The position numbers and the translations under genes are program-made. A stretch of DNA of 64,000 nucleotides, taken from Neocallimastix lanati (nom. inval.) (lineage: Eukaryota > Neocallimastigomycota > Neocallimastigomycetes > Neocallimastigales > Neocallimastigaceae). The DNA lies in NCBI GenBank assembly GCA_016946835.1, contig JACVTC010000175.1, positions 62,001 to 126,000 of the forward strand, read 5' to 3'. The notes under the pieces were generated by a model. The model made no database searches and was not told the DNA's origin. It worked only from the letters and a program-made list of their open reading frames with translations. Position 1 is the stretch's first letter. The number at the start of each line of letters is the position of its first letter. Below, piece after piece: positions 54,673-64,000 of the stretch.

Positions 54673-56692
54673 TTTAAATATCTTTAATATATATTTATAC
54701 AAAAATAAATAAATAAATAAATAAAAAATTACCGTCAGTTAAATTGTTATTCAAAAAAAAAAAAAAAAATAAAATAAAATAAAAAAAATATACGATTTTA
54801 TTTATATATATAATTGAGATTTTATTGAATTACGTTAAGTATATTAATTTATAATATTTTTTTTGACTATATATATACCTTAATTTAATTTATTATGATA
54901 TATTCTAATATTTATATATATTTATAATTTTACTGAATTATAAATATATAAAAAAGAAGTTATATAATATATATATAATGAATAATTATATATATTTTTA
55001 AATATACATAATAAAATAAATCTTTTTGTTTTATAAATTCTCAAAAAGAATTTATTCAGTGGTATTTTGTAATGAATTATTGAAATTAGTAATATTTATT
55101 ATTATTATCTTTAATTTTTCTTTCCTTACTTTTTTTTTAAACTTGTAGTAAAAAAAAATTTAACGAAATGAAAAAAAAAAATATATAAAATATAATGTAA
55201 TTGTATAATAATAAAAAAAATATATATATATAAAAACCCTTTCTTAAAATATTATTTGAATAATATTTATACTTAAATTATTCTGTTCGTCACTAATATA
55301 AAAAAAATTATTTATGAGTTTTTGTTTATAATATTTTGTATATAATTGATGTTTTTATGTTTAATGATAAATATATTTGAAAAAAAAAAAATTTGGTAAC
55401 TTGATTACACCTTGACTAGTATTTTATATTATATTGGTATTTAAAATTCGAAAATAAAAATAATAATAATAATAATAAAACAATAATATTTAAATAAGTT
55501 TTACTATTATTATTATTATTATTATTATTATTCAATTAAATATTCTTTTTTTTTTTTATTAAATGCTATTTTTTATAAAAATATATATATATATAAGTTT
55601 ATATAATTTTAGTTTTAATTTATATGATATATAATTATTATAGGAGAAGTGTAATGAAATTACTAAAAAAAGAATACTTTAAAGATAATAATAACAAAAT
55701 ATAAAATATAATCTTTTTTTATTTAAATTAATTTAATTCATTTAGCCTTTCATTTCAATTACTTTCTCCTTTTTTTTTTTTTTTTTTTTTTTTTTACCAA
55801 GTTCACAACTTTAACTTGATAATAAAATTTATAAAATAATTAATAAATAAAAAAAAATTTTTTTAAAAAAAAAAAAAGGAATAAAAGCTTTTTTAAAAAA
55901 AAAAAAAAGAAAAAATAAAATTATTTAAAAAATAAAATTAAATTAAAAAATAAATTTTAATATATATTAAATACTGTATAAATATATAATTTCATTATAA
56001 AATGGGATAGGTTAATTATTAAATAATATATATTATAATATATTGCGTAATATTAACGAATCTATTAATTTCTTTTTTCTATTATTTATTACTATAAATA
56101 ATAAATAAATTGTTTTTATTTATTTTTCTTTTTACTTTTGATTTTAGTTATTTAATTATTTATTTATTATTTATTATTTATTATTTATTATTTATTTAAT
56201 TATTACATATTACTTATTGATTATTAATTATTTAATTATTAATTATTATTTATTATTTATTTAATATTTATCGCCAACATCCCATTTTAAGTTCAAATAT
56301 TGCTACTGGCCTTGTTAAAAAAAATTCCAATAAATTTCTTTTCCGTTTTATTTTTAATATAATTAAATATCACATTTTCAACTGAAAAGCATATAAATAT
56401 AATATAAATAAATATATATAAAAAATTGATTTCATACTAATATTTATATATTATTCATTTAAACTGAAAATTATAATAAAATAGGATTCAATTTAAAAAA
56501 AAGGAAAAGAATTAAATAATAACATAATAACAAAAATATATATATAATTTTATTATATATAATATGATTGCCATTCAAAAAAGATAAAAAGATTAAAACT
56601 TTAAAAATTATTATAATAAATTTGATATATTTATTTTTCCATTTTTTAATATAAACTGTTAATAATTAACAATAATTAATTATTAAATAATA

Positions 56693-56835
56693 AATAAATA
56701 AATAATAAATAATTATTAAATAAATAATAAATAATAAATAATAAATAATAAAATAATAAATAATAAATAATAATAAATAATAAATAATAAATAATAAATA
56801 ATAAATAATAATAATAAATAATAAATAATAAGAAT
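56693..56835 (+). repeat. AATAAAT heptamer array
   Basis: Roughly twenty units of a 7-nt motif (AATAAAT with AATAAATAAT variants). The same motif recurs at about 57470-57532 and 61400-61735 in this desert. Confidence 0.75.
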
Positions 56836-57240
56836 AATAGATAATAGTAATTAATAATTAATTAAAATTAATAAATGATAAATAATTAATACTAATAATA
56901 AAAATAAATAAGTAATAGATATTCGATGATTAATTATAAATCATAAATAAATAAAATTAAATATTTAAAAAAAATATTAAAAATATGTTCATTATTAATA
57001 ATAATAAAGAATAATTTATTAATAAAAATAAATAATTAATAAATAATATATAATAAATAAATAAACAATTGATTAATATTAATTATAAGTAATAATTATA
57101 GTAAATAATTATATTTAATTAATAAATTGAGGATTTTTATTTCTAAATTTAAAACATTTTTCATTTATAATTCTGAATTTTAATTTATATTGTTTATTTT
57201 TTTTTATTATAGTGTTAAAATTTTAATTTATATTAAATAT

Positions 57241-57284
<44 letters not shown>

Positions 57285-57469
57285 ATGTAAAATTAATATA
57301 GTATAATAAAAATTTTTATTTAATTATTTCTCTCTATGAATAAACTTTTTAATTTAATAATATATGATGTTGTTAATAGTATAAAAATGTTTCATCAGAT
57401 TTTAATTATTGAAGATAACAAATAATAATGATGATGATGATAATAATAATAAATAATAAACAGCAAATA

Positions 57470-57532
57470 ATAAATAATAAATAATAAATAATAAATAATA
57501 AATAATAAATGATAAATAATAAATAATAATAA
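57470..57532 (+). repeat. AATAAAT heptamer array, second block
   Basis: About eight to nine units of the same 7-nt motif, following an ATGATG-type short run. Confidence 0.75.
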
Positions 57533-58616
57533 TAAATTAAATTATTATTACATTACTATTTAACTATTTATAATTATTATAATAGTAAAGACTAGTAAAT
57601 GAGTATTAATCTCTTGCCTTTGTATAATTAATTCAATAAATATAGTGAAATAGAAAATCAATTTATTAGGTTTGAAAAATAATATTTTAATTGTTTAAAT
57701 CTTAATTCTAAAAAAAAAATAAAAATAAAAATAACAAAAAGGATATCAAATATAATTGATAATTAATGATTTATTTAAATTAAAAATTATATTTCAATAT
57801 ATATTCATATTTAATTATTTTATATTATTTATTTATTATATAAATAATAACCATGACAATAAACAAAATTTATTTTCATTTATATATATATTATTTTTTT
57901 TTATAATTCAATATGCATCCTTAATTTATTGCTAGTACTAAAAAAACCTATTCCATTCACTATTATTTAGTTTTTTTCATTAACTGATATTAAATAGATT
58001 TTTTTTTTTTTAATTATTATTACATTTTTTTTTAAAAAAAAATTTATGAAAGAGAATTACATCACGTTGTTTAACTCTCTCAACGAAACTTCTATAGAAA
58101 ATAGTTGAAAGTATATCTTTTCTTCATAATTATTAATAATGTTAAATCAAAACAATAAAATAATTCACTGTAAATTTTTATTTTTATTTTTTGCAGTATC
58201 TTTAATGATTTTAATATTTAATGTTAATATAAATTTATTGATAGCAATAGTTTATTCAGTTTGACATATATCTTATATTTAATTTATCTAATAAAAAATT
58301 AAACGCTTATCAAAAGGGTATATATTTACTTTAATTCTTTATATATAACACAAAAGAATTAAATTAATAAAAATAATAAAATATTAATGTTAATACCTTG
58401 ATTTAATTGTGATAAATTGATTAAAAAAATTTTTTTTAATAAATTTACCATAATTAAATTATTAAACTTTTTATTATATTGAGAATTTATGAATCGAAAG
58501 AAATATTTTAATCAAAATATACATATAATTAAAATACTAAGGACACTAATATTTTTTTATGGTAACTTTAAAAGAAAAAACATGATATTTAAATAACCAT
58601 AATTTCTTTTTAATAT

Positions 58617-58652
<36 letters not shown>

Positions 58653-59424
58653 ATTTATAAAATAAACATTTATAATAGTAGTTAAAAATTAAATAATAAA
58701 TTTAAAACCTTAAATAATTAATATCAATTTCATTAATATTATAAGAACATGTATGAATATTTTAGACGAATTTTTTATTTTTTATTCATTTTTATTATAT
58801 ATATATTTAATTAGATTATTTAATAAATAAAGGAAAATTTTATATATAATAAAACTAAATTGTCATTATTAATATATATAGTATTAATGATTAATTATAT
58901 TTTTTTTATAAAAAAAATTCTTTTGAGAATTGAAAATATAATAAAATTATTCAAAAGAAATATATTTAAAAAGTAATAAAAATAAATAAATAAAATAATA
59001 AAATGACTTTATAAAAATATGGATTATTTATTTAAATATATTATAAAATTTAATTTAAGCTGTTTGATAATTAATATTATAAATTAACGATAGAAATTAA
59101 TTTGAATTAAAATGTATTTATTTATTGTTAATATTTATTTATTTATTATTAGTATTAACTTGTTATTAGTACTTTATTATTTATTATTAATATTCGTTTA
59201 TTTTTATTAATATTTATATTTATTTTTATTAATATTTATTTATTTATTTATTGTTAGTATTAACTTGTTATTAGTACTTTTTTATTTATTATTAATATTT
59301 ACTTATTATTAATAGTTTATTATTAATATTTATTTATTAGTAGTATTTACTTATTATTAGTACTTATTAAAAGAAAATAATTTAAAAATAATACCTTTAT
59401 TTACATTATTTAATTCTTATAATA

Positions 59425-59496
59425 TTTATCTACTATTTAAAATAATTTTTAATATAAAGTTTTATCTACTATTTAAAATAATTTTTAATATAAAGT
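59425..59496 (+). repeat. 36-nt tandem duplication
   Basis: Two identical or near-identical 36-nt units starting TTTATCTACTATTTAAAAT lie head to tail in the gene desert. Confidence 0.85.
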
Positions 59497-59604
59497 TTTA
59501 AAGTTTTTTATTTGTATTAATATTTATTTCATTTAAAAAAAAACTTTAAAATTAATTAATCATTTTACCAATTAAGGAAACTTTTATAGTTTCTTATTTA
59601 AAAT

Positions 59605-59650
59605 CTATATATATTGATTTATAATTAGAAATATAAATCAATATATATAG
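59605..59650. repeat. 19-bp perfect inverted repeat, 8-nt loop
   Basis: Arms 59605-59623 and 59632-59650 (CTATATATATTGATTTATA and its complement) pair perfectly. They could form a hairpin or cruciform; no neighbouring gene explains them. Confidence 0.75.
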
Positions 59651-61079
59651 TTATTTAGTATAATTTTTTTTTTAAATTATGTTTTACTATTAATTTTTTT
59701 TTTATTTTTTTATTTTATTTATTAATTAGATAATATTAATTATTGCAATTTTTTTATAATTAATGCCACTTTATTTTTTATTTTTTTTTTTTTTTACTAT
59801 TCTTATTGAACTTATATATATGTAAGTAGTATAATATAGAACATTTTTTTTTAATTAATGCTTAAGTATAAAAAAAAAATAGAATATTGTAAATAAAATT
59901 TCGTATATTAATTATAATTAATTTTATATATACAATATTCATCATTATAACTTTAAAAAATATCTATATAAAATATGTTATATTGAATAAAAATCTATTA
60001 ATGTAATTTTATTTTCTTAATAATTAAAAATGTCTAGATTATATAGATTATTATAATTGTATTTCTTTTGGTAAATTTTATATTAATGGAGGCTTAATAC
60101 TATATTTGAATATATTATTATTTAATTGTTATTATTATCATTATTTTTTAATTGTTATTAATATTAAAAATTTAAATATAAATTAATTACCAATAAAGCA
60201 TCATCTACTTTAATTAAAGAAAAATCTACTTCATAAATTAAAGTTTATAATAAATATAAGATTAATTCCAACAGAAACTCTTATTTATTATTGAATAAAA
60301 TTATTACTAATAAAATTTTTAAAAAAATTTATTACAATAATTATAACCTTTTTTTTATCCCTTCATTTATCTTATGGTGGTGAAATAGTCAAATTCCTAT
60401 AAGAGCTAAAATTAATTAAAGTAGTTTATTTTATTAATAATAAAAATTTATAATAGAAATCTATGTACATTATTTTAAACTATTTTTAATTAAAAAAAAT
60501 CATATAATTTATAAGATTTTTTTCTTAGAAAAAAGAGTTATATGACTTTTTGTAAGGCTGGAGAGAGTTAATAATAATAACTACTAATAATAAATAAATA
60601 ATAATATAAATATTAATTATAATAATTATAATTATAATAATAAAAAAAAAAAAAAAACATATGTTTCAACAATTATTTTTTTATAAATGAATTTTTAATA
60701 ATAAAATAAATTTTTAAAATAATTAAAAAAATATTATATTAATTTAAAATAATTAATTATTAGAAATATAGATAGAATTTATTTTAAAGTAAATTATTAC
60801 TAGTGAAATATTAGCTTCTGAACTATATTCCTTTAGAAATGAATAATATAGTTTATTCAATTCATTTTTTATTATTAAAAATGCTGAATTGCTATGATAA
60901 CTTAAGCCTTTAATATTAAAATTTGGTTTTATGAAATTTAAATTTATATAAGGTAATTGAATTAAATTTATAAATAATATATAATATTAAAAAAAAATTA
61001 CGAAAAAAAAATTAATTACAAATTATAGGAAGGTTTTTTTTTTTTTGTCTTTTTTATTTTTTATTCTTTTAATATTCAA

Positions 61080-61130
<51 letters not shown>

Positions 61131-61160
61131 ATTTAAAAATATTTAAACTATTTATTATTA

Positions 61161-61191
<31 letters not shown>

Positions 61192-61399
61192 CGAATTTAA
61201 TTACAAATTCATTTTAAAATATTTAAACTATTCATATTATATTACTATTATTATTATTATTTTTAAATTAGCCTAAAAACCATTAAAAAATTTTTTGCAA
61301 ATCATAAAATATATATACTTTCATGAAAATTATAAATTAAATTAATAAAAGTTAATATTAGTATTATAAAAATAAAAAAATAAAAAATAAAAAATAAAA

Positions 61400-61735
61400 A
61401 ATAAAAATAAAAAAATAAATAATAAATAATAAATAATAAATAATAAATAATAAATAATAAATAATAAATAATAAATAATAAATAGTAAATAATCAATAAT
61501 CAATAATCAATAATCAATAATCAATAATCAATAATCAATAATCAATAATAAAAGATAAATAATAAATAATAAATAATAAATAATAAATAATAAATAATAA
61601 ATAATAAATAATAAATAATAAATAATAAATAATAAATAATAAATAATAAATAATAAATAATAAATAATAAATAATAATAATAATAAATAATAAATAATAA
61701 TAATAAATAATAATAAATAAATAATGAATAATGTA
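61400..61735 (+). repeat. Heptamer satellite with a CAATAAT variant block
   Basis: More than 40 units of a 7-nt motif. Outer blocks are AATAAAT; an internal block at about 61494-61545 consists of seven to eight CAATAAT units, a single-base variant that has been homogenised as a group. Confidence 0.85.
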
Positions 61736-62280
61736 ATAATAATTTATATTGATTAATGATATAAAAATTTAATTATTATATACAGAAATATGGTAATAAA
61801 TATTTAAGAAAAATAATTATTAAAAAAAATTTTATCTTTGTATATTCTTTGTATATATTAATGTGAAATTTTCAATTAAAAAATTTTTTTTGATTGGTTT
61901 TAATATATAATAACAATTGATTAATTATATATGTCAATAAAGCTAAAATAATTTATTATATAAATATTTTGTAATCTTAATATATTTAAATTGAGAGATT
62001 AAGCCACTGTTGATGTGAAAGAAAAAATAAAAAAGGAAAAAAAAAAAAAAAGAAATATTAGAATATTTATGATTATTATTCATTTAAAATCATTCAAATA
62101 ATTAGAAATTCATAATTACATAATAATTTATCATATATAATGTATTAAGTTATATAAAAATATTACAAGTAGAATACAAATAAATTAGACTACTACTCTC
62201 AATCATTTATCATCATTTCAAATCATATTATATTTAATTATTTATATTTAATTTTATATTTCTATATTCTTTATATCTAT

Positions 62281-62282
<2 letters not shown>

Positions 62283-62321
<39 letters not shown>

Positions 62322-62322
62322 T
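62283..62322 (+). repeat. AAT microsatellite
   Basis: About 13 AAT units, followed directly by a short GC-richer patch (GCAGTCTAGAAAGCAACCAG). Confidence 0.85.
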
Positions 62323-63222
62323 AAGTTAGGCAGTCTAGAAAGCAACCAGCATCAAGTTGTCAAGAAATAAAAATAAAATAAAAAAAAATTTGTTATTATT
62401 ATTATCTAAAATATATACGAACATTTTATATACTTTAGCTAAAACTTTATATATTATAAAATCTATATTGACTTATTTCTTGATTATAAACTAATATATA
62501 TTATTTATATTACTTAGAAATTTTTATATATAGTAATTAATAGGTTTATTTTATTTTCAATATACTTTAATATATTATAAATATAACTTATTTATATTGA
62601 AATAGAATATTATATAATAATATATGAAATTAGTGATATTTAATTTTTAATAAAGATAAATATATTAAAATATATTGTTTTATATTGTTTATTTATTTAT
62701 TACAATAATATTGAATACCATTCAACTATTCAATATATTAAATTATATTATGGATATAATATTTATATTATTATTATTTATTAATAAAAGTAAAAAAAAT
62801 TTTTTTAAAAATTTAAATATAAATAAATTAAATACATATATTATATATATTATTAAATAAAATATTGACTATCCTTTTTTTTATATATAAAAGTTTATTT
62901 ATTATTATTTGTATAGAAAAGCATTCATTTATTTACTTATTTTATTTATGTTTTATTATTTATTTATTTATTTATTTATTTTTTATTTATTTATTTTAAA
63001 AATAATTCATATATAACTTAAACAGATTAGTCCGAGAGTATAAAAAGAAAAGAAAATATCTTAAACTTATTTTTCTTCTTTTTTACAAATTTTATTTATT
63101 AAATTTATAATAAATTTTAAAATATAATAAATTTTGAATTTTAAAAAGTTAAAGGACTTTTAAAAAGAAGAAATAAAAACAGTTATTTAAAAGTAAAAAT
63201 AATTAAATATTAAATAAAGAAG

Positions 63223-64000
63223 ATGCGTTTCACACAAACTTTATTATTAGCTCTTTCTGCTGTTGCTATTCGTTCAGCTGTTGTTACTCAAGACAACTCT
63301 GCAAACAATCAAAATGCTCAAAATGCTCAAAATACACAAGCTAATACTCAAGATAATGGTAACAATAATAATCAAAACAACAATAAATTAACTCCAGAAG
63401 GTAAAAATTTATAAAAAATAATAGTAATATGATATAATATAATATATTAATATAATTTTTAATCATTGAAAATAATAGAATAATGAAATAAATAGAAATA
63501 ATATTTATTTAAATATTAATTTATTTTATTTTAAGTAGTAAATAAATATTATTAAAGATTTGAAATTTAAATAATAGAAGAAATTTTTAAAAAATATATG
63601 AAAGAATTAAAATTTAGAAGCTAATAATAAATTATTTATAATAAATTAATAAATAATTGTAAAATTTAATAGCTCAATGTGTCATCAACAACAACTGTAA
63701 TCAAGATATTGCCTGCATTGCTCGTTGTTACAATGTACCTGCTCCAACTAACGATATGGTTTTCCAAACTAATGATTGTGCTATTAAATGTCCAGATCCA
63801 ACCGTAGATAGTGCTGGTTACTTAAAATGTTACAATGATTGTGTTGATAACTTCTACATGGGAAACAATGTTAACGCTGGTACTGCTAACACTGTTGGTA
63901 ACAACGGTAATGCTAACACTACCAATGGTAATAATGCTAATGGTAATGCTAATACTAATGGAAACAATGCTAATGGAAACAATGCTAATGGTAATAATTC
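63223..64000 (+). CDS. Secreted Cys-rich protein with Asn/Gly repeats (5' part)
   Basis: Two exons are seen, 63223-63400 and 63673 to the window edge; the frame is still open at 64000, so the gene is partial. MRFTQTLLLALSAVAIRSA is a clear signal peptide. A Gln/Asn-rich spacer leads into a Cys-rich domain of about 65 residues with eight Cys (AQCVINNNCNQDIACIARCY ... NDCAIKC ... YLKCYNDCV), followed by a repetitive Asn-Gly-Asn-Ala stretch (NGNNANGNNANG). The codons are much less AT-biased than elsewhere (GCT, GGT, AAC, TGC), which suggests strong expression. The layout is typical of fungal wall or surface proteins, often GPI-anchored, but the C-terminus is outside the window. The precise family is not recognised. 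Confidence 0.85.

Larger units (their letters stand above)
54673..63222. other. 8.5-kb gene desert
   Basis: No gene is confirmed. The region is A/T with TTA, TTTA and AATAAAT arrays, long A runs (about 57247-57284, 58621-58650, 61081-61129), T runs (about 61162-61191) and small duplications. A few 30-60-nt patches of higher GC (minus strand 56269-56316 and 60371-60400; plus strand 58047-58107 and about 62337-62380) read open for 9-20 codons and could be remnants or tiny exons, but none links to a neighbour. Confidence 0.6.

Overview
This window looks like nuclear DNA from an anaerobic gut fungus (Neocallimastigomycota). The evidence is mixed. Seen directly: extreme AT richness, long poly(A)/poly(T) runs, AAT-type microsatellites, short introns with GTAAGT/GTATGT/GTAAAT donors and ATAG acceptors, and Asn-rich proteins. 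From family knowledge: a protein phosphatase Z, an ECL1-type protein, a four-fold CBM18 protein and a dynein roadblock light chain together fit a zoosporic fungus. The genus cannot be named from sequence alone.

Layout. 1-6.4 kb is AT desert around a broken coding relic of unknown family (about 1.83-3.98 kb). 6.4-9.7 kb is a six-exon long-chain acyl-CoA synthetase. 14.2-17.7 kb is an eleven-exon PPZ-type Ser/Thr phosphatase with two consecutive microexons of 4 and 5 nt. 20.3-23.0 kb is a secreted protein joining plant-like leucine-rich repeats to four chitin-binding CBM18 modules. 25.4-30.7 kb is an eleven-exon C2-domain protein with a very long disordered tail. 33.1-33.6 kb is an ECL1-like small zinc-motif protein. 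34.1 kb holds an isolated minus-strand terminal exon. 35.0-36.65 kb is a GC-rich, foreign-looking island: a four-copy repeat, an orphan open frame, a fold-back element built of short repeated units, and LTR-like sequence. 37.6-44.9 kb is a single-exon 2,450-residue ankyrin-repeat protein. 46.2-47.6 kb is a minus-strand roadblock/LC7 dynein light chain in four tiny exons. 49.7-54.7 kb is a minus-strand four-helix membrane protein with a tail of about 1,330 Ser/Asn-rich residues. 54.7-63.2 kb is a gene desert with heptanucleotide arrays. 63.2 kb to the end is the start of a secreted Cys-rich, Asn/Gly-repeat protein.

The genes do not form a pathway cluster. Two are secreted wall/chitin-type proteins and two are likely cell-cortex or membrane proteins (C2; four-helix). 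The rest are housekeeping (lipid activation, phosphatase signalling, dynein cargo/IFT light chain, stress/lifespan factor). The exon models were assembled by eye from splice sites and reading phase and are internally consistent in frame; no search or expression data were available.
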